This document shows, one piece after another, positions 21,440 through 32,733 of a stretch of DNA of 64,000 nucleotides (position 1 is its first letter; each line of letters begins with the position of its first letter). The position numbers and the translations under genes were made by a program. The notes under the pieces are model-generated. The model searched no databases and was not told where the DNA came from. It was given only the letters and a program-made list of their open reading frames with translations. Source of the DNA: Terana coerulea (taxonomy: Eukaryota; Basidiomycota; Agaricomycetes; Polyporales; Phanerochaetaceae); NCBI GenBank assembly GCA_024811115.1, contig JAKOGH010000905.1:62001-126000 (forward strand). The letters run 5' to 3'.

Positions 21440-22123
21440 ATCTTCAAGCTACTGTTGGGCTAAGCAAACGAGCACAATATGAGACACTGCTGGTCACTTA
21501 CGAGGCCTACGTGGAATCTCAGCGGACGTATCTGGAAGATGGTGAGCGCAGGAGGCAAAGTGAGTAACCAGCGTGGAAACGACGGCTCTGATGGGAATGA
21601 CATCGGTGTTTGATCCGCCCCATGATCATTTTAGTAGTCATCCCGATGCTTCGGTCACTCAACCGAACTTCATCAACTTGAACCAAACCTCAACATTGAT
21701 CTCACTCCTGCACTAAAAGCACACATTTACACTGGCTTAGTATGGTATGTGCCTGACTATGGGCTCAGTGACTTTAGCTAGATTCCGAGTGTGAACGTAC
21801 ATCGTTCCTCGGCACCATGACCTATGCCTTCAGGAATCACTTAAAGTTCCAAACCCTTGGATGTCCTGACCATCTCTACGATGCGGATCGTGAATATTAC
21901 CGGCTTCCACGTCGGCGGTAGAACTAAGCAATAGACTCGCAAACCGTGTTTGCATTCTCACAGGAAGGCGCAGAGCAGGGCATAGCCTGCGCGTCTTTAC
22001 TATCTTGGTCTCCCACTGATCCAAGTTTGACGCAGGACCATAAAGCGTTTCGGTAGTGAAGCCGGCACGGTGCGGAACTTAGAGCCCACCCTTACCAGAG
22101 TCAAGACGAAACGCGGGTTCATA
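21440..22123. other. Intergenic, RAI1 and GTPase 1 promoters
   Basis: Divergent promoter region. No gene seen. Confidence 0.5.
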
Positions 22124-23466
22124 ATGGTCACTACAGAGCAGAAGGAGATCTTGATTGCGTGAGCTGCCGCTAATTCTCGCGCGACCTGCGGGCTACGCTT
22201 ACACTGGTACTCTGTTGACAGAGTCATGGGCCCTACTGGGTCTGGCAAGTCAACTGTAAGTATGAATCCCACAGCGTTGTGTTTATTCTGATTGTTTGCC
22301 AGTTCATCAACCTCGTCAGCGGGTCCGACTTAGTAACCTCAAGCGGGCTCGCATCCTCTACCTCGTCTGTAGCGCGGTCGAAGTCCTTCGAGCTTGGTGG
22401 TAAACAGGTCACCTTGCTCGACACTCCAGGCTTCGGTGACACAATTCTATCCGAGATAGAAGTCTTGAGGCGCATTACGCTGTCCCTCTCAGCCACGTAT
22501 GTCATTTGCCGTGGCGCGTGCGATACCATCTAACCGTGGCACTTAACCTAGCTATGAGCATGGTTTCAAGCTGAGCGGCGTCATCTATATGCATCGCATC
22601 ACCGATGTTCGAGTCGGAGGACATGCCGCCAGGAACTTGACCATGTTCCAGAAGCTTTGTGGGAACCGGGCTCTACGAAACGTCGTCATGGTCACGAATA
22701 TGTGGGGAGACGTAAAGCACGACCGCGGAGTAGCTCGAGAGACGCAACTCGAGACTGATCCCATGTTCTTCAGACCGCTTATCGAGAAAGGTGCTCGCAT
22801 GGCGCGTCACCACAACACTAAAAGATCGGCGGAGGAGATAATCCGCCATCTGGTGGATTGCACACCTCTACCCTTGCTGATCCAGCGAGAGCTGGTAGAC
22901 CAGAAGAAGGACATCACGGAGACCTCTGCTGGCAACTGTGCAGTCGACTCTGTCAGCAAGGCTCGCGCAGACTACGCCGAACGTCTCGCCATGGTACACA
23001 AGGAAATCGATGACGCGCTCAAGAGGAGCAGTATTCAGACCGAAGAAGACCTGGAGTCAGCGAGGGTCGAATACGAGACTGAAATCTCGAATATGGATCG
23101 GGACATAGATCGACTGTTCCGCGACTGGGCAGCGGATAAGAAGAAGATGGACAAGCAGATACGAGAGGCCCAGAGGATGCTGGCGGATGGTCAGCTCACG
23201 GAGGTCGAGCGGGAACAAGAGGTCACCAGGCTATCGCGAGAGCTGAGACGCGACAGTCGTCTTTCAGCGGAGCAGCGGAAGAAAAATTACCGGAGCGCGT
23301 CGAGAAGCTACAACGGGGCGGTGGCGGGTCTGCTACTGGTATCAAGGTGGCAGTCGGTGTGCTAGCCCTCGTCCTGGACATCGTTCTGCTGACCACGACC
23401 GGTGTTCCCCTCCCTATCTTCTCCGGACTGAACAAGCTCGTCTCTCTTGCAATTCCGTCACAGTAG
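22124..23466 (+). CDS. AIG1/GIMAP-like P-loop GTPase, array member 1
   Basis: Exons: 22124-22158, 22222-22255, 22303-22496, 22552-23466 (about 392 aa). Very short first exon (MVTTEQKEILIA), P-loop GPTGSGKST, G3 LLDTPGFGDT, then VMVTNMWGDV in the G4 position and IQRELVDQKKDITETSAG. A coiled coil follows (about residues 225-350). A run of five A (23282-23286) looks one base short: with six, the frame goes on through LPERVEKLQR into a hydrophobic end (VAVGVLALVLDIVLLTTT, then GVPLPIFSGL) similar to the end of member 8. Read literally it stops at 23365. Likely a membrane-anchored GTPase; target membrane unknown. Confidence 0.85.
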
Positions 23467-24179
23467 ATATCGTTAGACAAAACTAGTGTTGATGTTTTGT
23501 CCAGCACTGTACATTCTCTAAATTACTATTGCACATTATGGCTGGCGGGGCACTGGTTGTCGGGGGCCTGTCATCCGTCCACCGATAGCCACGGCCTGTA
23601 AAGTTTCTAGGCGCTGTTGGTAGTAGGAAAGGGTCCTGCTGCGCACATCGTCGATCTCCAAAATTAGCTTCCCTCCATGCATTGCCCTCCTGCAAGCGCA
23701 TTGCAACTTGATTCCCCAACACGGACTGTATGGTTGCAGAAGGGGAACAGATGACAAGTAACGCCGAAGGCACTGCAAATCTCGGGGAGACGAGGCAAAA
23801 ATACGAGGGCTATACCGAAGCAATGATGACTTCGTTTGTTTGGAAGATGCGCATCAGGCACATGCTACATGGACTCAATTCTATGTGATATTTTCCGCGT
23901 TTACTGTGACGGTGAGAAACCAATATAACCCAACGAAGTACACAGGTCTGAACTTTGTACAGGCGCGGGGGTCGCATGTAGAACTATCCCATCCGGACAC
24001 CATGGGCGCACGTCCACTACTACCATGGAATCGAAGCCTCGAACCCTAAGACTCAAGCGTTAGAGCAAAACGGTACAGCCGTGCACGGAGACGTTGCGCT
24101 TGCACCTACAATCCAACTGCTTGACCTCTTGCATCACACCTCTCCCGCTACCCGATAGCTGGCAAGCACATCGTACGCC
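23467..24179. other. Intergenic, GTPase 1 to GTPase 2
   Basis: No gene recognised; contains the promoter of member 2. Confidence 0.5.
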
Positions 24180-25518
24180 ATGTCGAGCCGACGAACGAAC
24201 TCGCACGACACCAGAGGGAATAGCGCTGTTCAGAGGACAGCGTCATCGAACACGCATAAGTCCTCCAGTAGCAGCAGCTCAGACGACGTTGCCATCGCGT
24301 ATGTCGAATAGTTTCCGTTGTCGTCAAGTCGCAATTGACCCCTGTTGCAGAATAATGGGGGCAACGGGAACAGGGAAGTCGACAGTAAGCCTCGTATCTC
24401 ATGTACAATGTGGGCATGGACTCACCGGCTTCTAGTTCATTAACCTTCTTAGCGGATCAGACCTCCCTGTCAACACAAGGTCTGCAGTCCTGCACCTCGG
24501 AGGTGCATACATCCAAGACGTTTGAACTATCTCACCGGAACGTGACCCTTATCGACACACCTGGGTTCGACGACACTGGAATGTCGGACTCTGACGTCCT
24601 CAAGCTGATTGCGATATATCTGGAGCATACGTGAGTCTTGCGATGAGGCTCTTAACTTCTGTTTCAACTACTCACTTGAACTACAGGTACCGCGCCGGGT
24701 TCAAGTTGCATGGCTTGATTTACATGCACCGCATCCTGGATAACCGTGTCGGCGGCATATCCAAGCGGAACTTCAACATGTTCAAGAAGCTCTGCGGTGA
24801 AGACAGCCTGGTAAATGTCATCATAGTCACCACTATGTGGGACGAGGTCAGGCCTGAGATGGGCGAGGCACGGGAGGCGGAGCTGAAGAAGAGCGACGAG
24901 CTAGACTTCAAGTCAGCACTGACCAAAGGCGCCACGATGATGCGACACGACAACACAAAGGATTCTGCTCGCGCTATCGCCAAGTATATCATCAGCAACC
25001 ACAAGCCGAAGACCTTGCGCATCCAGAAGGAATTAGTGGACAAGAAGCTGGATATTTCCCAAACAGGTGCGGGTGCCGAGCTCGAGCGGGATCTGGAGAA
25101 ACTCGTCACAGATCACAAGCGGGAGCTGGCGAACGTGGAGACGAAGATGAAGAAGGCTTTGGTGGAGAAGGACGAGCAGATGAAGCGGGAGATTGAGAGG
25201 CAGGTTAGAGGGTTGGAGAAGAAGCTTGAGGAAGCGCAAGCGCAGCAGGGGCGATTGGGGAAAGAGTACTCGAAGGCACAGGAGAATGCAAGGAAGGAGC
25301 TCGATCTCCTTCAGAAGGAGTTGGACGCGGAGAAAGAGGCCCGTATTCATTGGAGGAAGGACATGGATAGGTTGAAGCGCGAGCAGGAGCGCAGCAAGCA
25401 CAAGTCCGAAGCTGACCAGAGAAAGCTGGAGCGACAGATTTCGGAGCTGAAGAGGAAGCGACCGAGTGGTGGAGCATTTTCCAAGGTCGGAAGGGCCATA
25501 GACTCGCTGTTCAGCTGA
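24180..25518 (+). CDS. AIG1/GIMAP-like P-loop GTPase, array member 2
   Basis: Exons: 24180-24298, 24351-24384, 24436-24630, 24687-25518. First exon encodes a Ser-rich 40-residue lead. P-loop GATGTGKST, LIDTPGFDDT, VTTMWDEV, IQKELVDKKLDISQTGAG, then a long highly charged coiled coil to the end. The C-terminus, GAFSKVGRAIDSLFS, is close to those of members 6 and 7. Exon 3 is 195 nt rather than 194: one extra A at 24477-24478 breaks the frame between the P-loop and the DTPG exon half. Removing it gives the expected VNTGLQSCTSEV. No hydrophobic anchor. Confidence 0.85.
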
Positions 25519-26083
25519 ACGACGCAGTCTGGTCGAGCGTTGGTCGGTTCTGACTTTTCATCGATTTTGCGCGATATGTAGTCTTCCCGTTCTCGGTCCC
25601 CGAATTGAGCTGAAACTATCCCTAAAAATTTTATCGACGTTCTGTACAGTAGCTTTATGTTAATGGCTCGGTAGCCTTTGTAGCACCTCTCCTAAAATTC
25701 GCTCCAAGATTATCCTGAAGGTACTCACCTGCGCAATGGACGAGCGGCTAGCCCCTGGCATTAGAGTTTCAGGAGCTTCGGGGCTGTGACACGCATAGAT
25801 TGCAGATATTTCCAGAATTCCGAGTTCGGGATAGATGGCTGTGCTGCCGTGTCTTCGGTATCTGACCCCTGGTTGACAGTTATTTGTGCATGCGAGTCGC
25901 GACCTGTGTCGAGCCATACATATTAGGTGCACCCTTAGCACGAGGCACAGGGACTGGAGCTCACGGAGCGCGGCGAGTTCCATTAGGCCAGTGGCAGTGG
26001 GTACGAGGCGCGTGAGAACCGCCTCCGTTCCAAGACGCTTGAACTCCTCTCCTCTCACCAGTACAGACCTTCGCTCAGGAACG
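25519..26083. other. Intergenic, GTPase 2 to GTPase 3
   Basis: No supported gene. An antisense frame here overlaps the start of member 3 and has no family motif. Confidence 0.5.
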
Positions 26084-27850
26084 ATGTCTATGGGACGACA
26101 CACCGCGAGCGCAGTCCACAGTCCGGCTTATAGTGAACCGCAGAGCATTCTAAGGAGTACGCCTACACAGTCGAGGGAGCCGAGGGAGTCGAGAGACGGT
26201 GACAGCAGCAAGCGCTTGCCGCCTCAGTCTCCGCCCGAAGATATCACCATCGCGTACGTTCAAAATAGTTGCAATGAACAGCCAAGTAACCTCACATTTG
26301 TAGGGTAATGGGCGCGACGGGTTCAGGGAAATCTACGGTTGGTTCAGAATTGTCTCAATGAACGACTATTTTACTTACTTCCGTTCAGTTCATCAACTCG
26401 ACCAGCGGGTCCAGTATGATTACAAGCGCCGGCTTGAAGTCGTGTACTTCCCGGGTTGAAGAGTCCAAGCCATTCGAGTTTAGGGGGCGTCGGGTCACTC
26501 TGGTCGACACACCGGGTTTCGACGATACTACCACGTCCGCTATCGACATCTTGAAAACGATTGCTGTGTATTTGGCTTCCAGGTAAGACTTTAGGATACG
26601 AGTGCTTATAAACCATTACTCACTGTTACGAAGCTACAAACGCCGTCAAAAGCTGACCGGGCTCATATTCATGCACCAGGATTTCCGATGTTCGCGTCAG
26701 CGGGACGTCCAGGAGGAATATCAACATGTTCCGCCGACTCTGCGGGGAGCATATGCTGAAGAACGTCTTGATCGTGACCACGATGTGGAGTGAAACGAAG
26801 CTTGAGAAAGGTGAGGCGCGGGAAGCCGAGCTGCAACAGGACGAGCAGATGTTCAAGCCATTTCTCGACCGCGGAGCGTCCATGATGCGCTTCCACAACA
26901 CACCCAACTCAGCTGAAGCCATCCTGGAGCGCTTTCTCAGTCTCCATCCTCATTCTATGCGCATTCAACGAGAGCTTGTCGATGCAGGGAAGGGCATTCT
27001 GGAGACGGGGGCGGGGATAGAGCTTGATCGGGAAATGGCAATGTCGGCCGCAAGACACAAGAGGACCATGCAGGAACTCCAGCAGGAGATGCAGGAGGCC
27101 ATGGAGGCGAAAGACTTGGAGACGCAGAAGGATCTGGAAGAAGTGCAAGAGAATCTCTTGAGGAGTATGCAGAAGATGGAGAGCGACCGGGCACGGGCGT
27201 CGCGAGAGTATGTGAAGGAGCTGGCCGTCACCGAGGAGCAGATCCGTGAGCTGGAGCTGGACTTGCAGCGAGAGCGGCGGATGAAGGAGGCGGTGCAGAG
27301 AAACGTAGAGGCGGCGAGGCGGCAGTTAGGCTCGGAAATGCGAAGGAGTCCGGCGGACACGATGCGAGAGGTAGAGCTAGAGTCACGGAGGTCTGCCCAT
27401 GCCAAGCTGCGGCAGCCAAGCGTTGAGGCACAGAGGACCATGGTTTCGACAAGACGTCCGCAGGAACTGCAGCATCCCGACACTGCCTCCGCTTCGCCCG
27501 CCGTCAGTAACCTCGGACATGCCATGTTGCGTAAGCCCAGGCGTGCGAATTCCGAAGGAGCAGCCATAGCGTTGGGCCCGCCTCGTAATTTCGAAGTAGC
27601 GCGAGAAACCAGATCCGTCGCTTCGCCGTCAAGCCGTCGCAGTACCAGCAGGGTTCGCGAGCAGCATAGCATCCAGGACGTGAAAATCTCGAAGGATGCC
27701 CACGACGTGGCTGGTCAAAACGATCAGACAACGACCAGTGCCCGTTCACATAAATACTCGCCAGCGTTGTATACCGGGCCTCAGCGCCCCCTGCGGCTCT
27801 CAACGCCCAAGAAGAGAACTCCTAAAGCGCGTAGTAGTACGACTCCTTGA
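26084..27850 (+). CDS. AIG1/GIMAP-like P-loop GTPase, array member 3, long tail
   Basis: Exons: 26084-26253, 26304-26337, 26389-26582, 26634-27850 (about 537 aa, the longest of the family). P-loop GATGSGKST, LVDTPGFDDT, VTTMWSET (no Asp or Gly after the Trp), IQRELVDAGKGILETGAG. A coiled coil follows, then about 200 residues of Ser/Arg/Pro-rich, probably disordered tail ending TPKKRTPKARSSTTP; the tail's basic end could bind nucleic acid or be a nuclear signal (inference). One extra G at 26679-26680 shifts the frame at the start of exon 4: without it the family's MH-RISD-type motif reads MHQISDVRVSGTSRRN. Confidence 0.83.
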
Positions 27851-28673
27851 ACCCATTTCATATTCCTTCTCCACATTGACGTTACTGTTGTAGTGAAGAT
27901 TTCCTGAGTTATGAAGCGCATTTCTAAGATTTTCGGCCTGTCAATGGAAGTCTAAGGGCGACTCACCACAGTGTACACAAACACAGTTGCGCGACGAGAT
28001 GTCTTCGGGAACGATGTGCTGGCATAAGTTGCTTTACGTCGAGCGTAGGATTTTGTGGTTTATTCAAGCTAGAAGAGTCATATACAACATTCAGCTGCCT
28101 GAAGACAGCTACCTGCTGAGCTATAGTGGTAGATTGCGGGAGAGAGGTATTGAGTCGTGAGAAAGCTGGCCGCTGGCGGACCAAAAAACGCCACAAAGCT
28201 AATGATCGTGAGAATAATATACTAGATTCGTGTGGCTCGGTAAAAGGCTCTTTTATCACTGCTCACCGACAACGTTCATGACGACCTCGAGCAAGGAAAT
28301 CGAGGTGAGAATTCTGCATCTAATTTTCATGTTACCCACTGATTTTATTAGCTTCGTGAAGTCATCCGCTTAGTCTAGCCGCCATTGCAGTACGCTACTC
28401 CACTGCGGCAGCCTCAGCCCGATGGTTGGACTCAAGTACTGTGGCGAACATCAATAAGCCGATGAAATAATGCTTGTAGATACTGGTTGGGCCATCTACG
28501 TCTTGACCCGCGAGATGATTCTGTGATGATGAGAAAACACGGGTTAGCCTTCTATTAAGGCACGTGCGATCTCTTTGCCTCACGGATTGCGTACTCACTC
28601 GGCATGGCCAACTAGGGCCCACTTCCCAGCTCCTGAGACGGAGTAGGCCACCACAAACTTACACTCAACTACC
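27851..28673. other. Intergenic, GTPase 3 to GTPase 4
   Basis: No gene recognised in about 820 bases. Confidence 0.5.
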
Positions 28674-30103
28674 ATGACGGAAATCAAGGCCAATGAAGCG
28701 CGAGGTGCAAGCCACGAAGATACTGTGCATGCACCATACGAGGCATCCGTCAATGGACCAAATGAAGCACTTCGGGGCAGCCGCTCCACGCATGTCGAAC
28801 ATTCAGACGGCTTTTCTATAATTGCGTATGTTGGAAAACTCGTTTACTTGTGTTCTCATTGACAGTAGGTTGATGTATGCAGGGTTATGGGCGCAACTGG
28901 TACAGGCAAGACATCCGTACGTTCCGCGATCATTGCTACTGCGATGCACGTTTCTGACTGGTCTGCATCACATAATCAGTTCGCGAATGCGGCAAGCGGC
29001 TCGAATTTCCCTGTCGGCCATGATTTGAACTCCTGCACGACGGATGTTCAACCGACCTCGCCTTTCCTGCTGGATGGGCACTTCGTAGGCTTGATTGACA
29101 CCCCAGGCTTCGACGACACCAACCTCAGTGATGTGGAGATTTTGAACAAGGTATCGGTCTTCCTCAGCGAGATGTGAGTCGAGCTTTTCTTGTATATCGG
29201 ACATTGTTAACCTGAGAATCTAGGTATCAGGGTGGGCGCAAACTTTCCGGCATCATCTATTTCCATCGCATCTCAGACCCCCGAATGGGAGGACTTGCCA
29301 GGAAGACCTTCCGGATGTTCAAGAGTCTATGTGGAGAGAACTCACTGAAGAACGTCGTTGTCGTTACAACCAGATGGGACGAAGTGACGCCTGCAGTCGG
29401 TGCTGGTCGCGAGCGCCAGCTAACCATCGATGAGACGGCTTTCAAGCTCGCGCTCGATAAGGGCGCTCGGATGCTGCGTCTCAGAGATTGTTCTGTGCGA
29501 GCAGCTCAAGACGTGTTGAGGAGCGTCCTTGGGCAGCAGCCGGTGGCCCTTCGCATCCAAGAGGAGCTCGTAGACGAAGGCAGGGACATCGCGGCAACGG
29601 ATGCTGGGAGGATAGTAATCACGGATCATGCGGCGAGAGAGCAGAAGATGCAACGAGAGTTGGAAGAGCTGAACACAGACATTGCCGCCGCTCGGAGGGA
29701 AGGCGATGTGGAGGCTCACGAGGAGTTATTAGCCGAACGCCGGGAGCTCGTCGAGCGCGTCGAGACCAACCGGGTCACCATCGCCAACTTGCGCGCCACA
29801 TATGCTCGCCTCAGGGACGAGCTGAAGCGCAAGCTTGGAGAAGTTCGGGAAGCGTCCAGAGCACACCACGAGGTTTACCAGCTGGAGAGAAACCAAGAAC
29901 ACCGGCGCGAGGAACAGCGTCCTGCGCCTGCAGCAGACCCGCCCGCAGGCCCGCCAGCAAATCGCGCTACTATGGTGGCCATCTCCGTCGGCGTGGAGCT
30001 CATCGGTTCTTTGCTGGCGTGTTACCTACGAGGCAATGTTGCTCCGCGTGTGCCTGCTGTAGTCGAGTTTGCTCGCTCTGGACAGTATTATGACCCTTGG
30101 TGA
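28674..30103 (+). CDS. AIG1/GIMAP-like P-loop GTPase, array member 4
   Basis: Exons: 28674-28825, 28883-28916, 28980-29173, 29224-30103; 1260 nt, 419 aa, fully open. P-loop GATGTGKTS (the usual S/T pair is TS), LIDTPGFDDT, VTTRWDEV keeping an Asp, RIQEELVDEGRDIAATDAG. Coiled coil of about 130 residues, a Pro/Ala hinge, then a hydrophobic segment ATMVAISVGVELIGSLLA near the C-terminus, followed by a short tail. Likely tail-anchored. Closest to member 5 (shared RISDPRMGGLA). Confidence 0.9.
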
Positions 30104-30377
30104 TATGGTTTCAGTCTTGTTTTACTCTGCAGCTTTTTACTTACATTCGTCCAAAGTTCCCCATCCTTGTTGATATGCCCCAGAATATATCACACGGCGG
30201 GACAAGCATACTGCTGGTATGAAAGACGATTCTACCAACCTGGGCATATGTGAACGTCTGTGGGAATCTTGCTGTCATAGGTTGTACCGCTGAGACGCTA
30301 ACCTCGCTCTTGCGTCTGACTCTGAGTCGACCTTGTACCTCCCACTAGATTCAGGCATCACTGTTGCACCCTTCAGC
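30104..30377. other. Short spacer, GTPase 4 to GTPase 5
   Basis: 274 bases holding the promoter of member 5; nothing else seen. Confidence 0.5.
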
Positions 30378-31739
30378 ATGACACAGATCCAGACTCCCGA
30401 GCATCAGACTACCGAGCAGAGTCGTCCGAATGATGCTACGCAGAATTCGCGTGCAAAACAGTCACCGGCAGGCGACAATATTGATCATAGGGACATTCGA
30501 CCTTCGCTGCACGACGAGAACCAGTTAGCCGTGATAGCGTAAGTGCACTGCTAATATATACGATTCTTTCTTCGTCTAAATCTATACATTAGTGTAATGG
30601 GTGCGACAGGTACAGGCAAAACCACAGTATGCATTACGAAGTATATATCCACACGCTTGTAATGAGCTCGCTTTCTGCGCAGTTTATCAATTCAGCTAGC
30701 GGGTCATCTTTCCCTGTCGGACACGACCTGCAGTCTTGCACATTGGACCTTCGCCGAACCGAGCCCTTCATCGTCAATGGTCGACAGGTCATCCTTATCG
30801 ACACCCCTGGGTTTGATGACTCCAATGGGATGAGCGATGCGGAAGTTCTGAACCAGATCGCACTGTATCTGAAGACAATGTCAGTACGCTTTCATTGTTC
30901 ATGTAGTTGTACTAACCACAGGACATTGCATTTATTGCAGATATGAACGCGGATGCAAGCTCTCTGGTATCGCCTACCTCCACCGGATCTCAGATCCTCG
31001 CATGGGTGGACTAGCCAAGAGGAATTTTGGCATGTTCCGTAAGCTCTGCGGTGACAAGTCGCTGAAGAATGTAGCGATCGTGACGACGAGATGGGACGAA
31101 GTGCCTTTGGATACCGGAGAGCGACGAGAGCAACAACTCAGAACCGACGATACCTTCTTTAAGCCTGCTCTGGATAAGCAGGCTACAATGACGCGTCTCA
31201 AGGATAGATCTCCGAGGGCTGTGCGGGATATCCTCGAAAGCCTTATCAGACAGCAGCCCATGGCTGTCCGTATTCAAGAGGAGCTAGTCGACGAGGGTAA
31301 AGACTTCACAGCAACGGATGCGTGCGAAGAATTGATTCAAGAGCACAAGACCAGGGAGCAGAGCATGCAACGAGAGTTGGTAAAGTTGAACACGCAAATT
31401 GCAGAGGCAGAGGCAGAAGGCGACCAAGAGACGAGAGAAGAGTTGGTGGACGAGCAAGAGGAGGTGGCGCAGCGAATCAATTCAAACCATATCGACGTCG
31501 AGCAACTGCGACAAGAGTATGCTCGACGAGAAGCGGCTCTACAGGGTAGGTTGGACGAGATTCTCGAAGCGCTGAGACAGGAACAGCGAGCCAATGCGCA
31601 GCATAAGGGAGGGGCAGCCGGAGGAACGGAGTATACAAGGTCGCCCAGGCAGAGAGAGGAAAGTAACGGGGCTGGCTTGGCCGCAACAGCTCTGGGTATC
31701 GCGGGCATCTTGCTCTCAGCCTATCTTCGAAGGCACTAG
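30378..31739 (+). CDS. AIG1/GIMAP-like P-loop GTPase, array member 5
   Basis: Exons: 30378-30538, 30593-30626, 30683-30879, 30941-31739; 1191 nt, 396 aa, fully open. P-loop GATGTGKTT, LIDTPGFDDS, VTTRWDEV, RIQEELVDEGKDFTATDA. Coiled coil, Gly/Ala linker, and a C-terminal hydrophobic anchor GLAATALGIAGILLSAYL closing with RRH. Exon 3 is 197 nt, one codon longer than in the other eight (an extra residue in DDSNGMSD). Sister of member 4, probably a recent tandem duplicate. Confidence 0.9.
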
Positions 31740-32733
31740 TGCCGGTCCCATTGCGCACGCAGAGGTCTGCTCCGCCAGAAATTTAGAAGCGTTGACTGTA
31801 GTCGCATGATGCCACTGACCGATGTACCAAATAAAAGCGTTCGTGCTTACTAGGAGGACGGTCTGGGTCAGGTCGACCACATAAATCGATTCGAGATATG
31901 TGAAGTACACGGAAAACTGAGGCCCAGCCGCAGGAAATTGCACTCCAAGTGTAAAAATGTCACTCCAGAATGCGGAGTTGAACCATCGTACAACACTCCT
32001 GACGCAGCTTCGAGAGTCACGGTGATGGATGTATGACTGGAGCTAAGCATTCTAAATTTTGCAAAGAAAACTATGAATCGCATATATGGACCCATCTGAC
32101 TCACCAGCGTCCTCATATTCGTCCCAAAGATGTTTCGCAACGTTCGTCGCACCAAGACTTCAGACTAACTTCAGACTGAGCACAGACACAGTTAGTGCGG
32201 CTCAGTCTCGAGGTAAATGCCGTCATTCCGGCTCCGAGTTGTTCTAGATAATCATGTTGGCGTAAACTTTCGCGGGTCACAAGGGACAAAATTGACCAGT
32301 GATTCCCAGTGATTTTGACTCGTGTGCAAAAACCCACCCTGGACCTGCGAAGCCATCACTTCCTTCTTCCCTCGACCACTTGACGACGTCGAAATGTCTC
32401 CCATGCCTCATTCGCTTGGCTACCACTTTCAGCATTGCACGCAGGGCTGTTTTGACAACGCCGTTGCGCTGGCGAACCCCTGTCCGAACCGGGGTTAATC
32501 AAGGTGGAATTCTGAATCCAGCAGCAGTCAGAAGATTGGAGCATCTGTACATTCTGCCGTTGCAGGAAGCGGGAGAGGCAGGACTCGGCCTGACGAGGCG
32601 CAAGATGAAGGCAGAAAAGAAAGAGTCTCGAAATTTCGCCGAGTCGTGGAAGGACTCGGAGCGCCGAAGATAGACGCCGCATGCTTCAATAGCTGTTCTG
32701 AGTGTCTGAAACCAAGCTCACATCTGCACGGCC
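31740..32733. other. 1-kb intergenic region inside the GTPase array
   Basis: No P-loop or DTPG remnant and no other gene was found, so the five-gene block ends at 31739. Confidence 0.5.

Noticed and set aside
25660..26103. Minus-strand open frame of 147 codons before GTPase 3
   Set aside because: Overlaps the start of GTPase 3, lacks motifs and any support.
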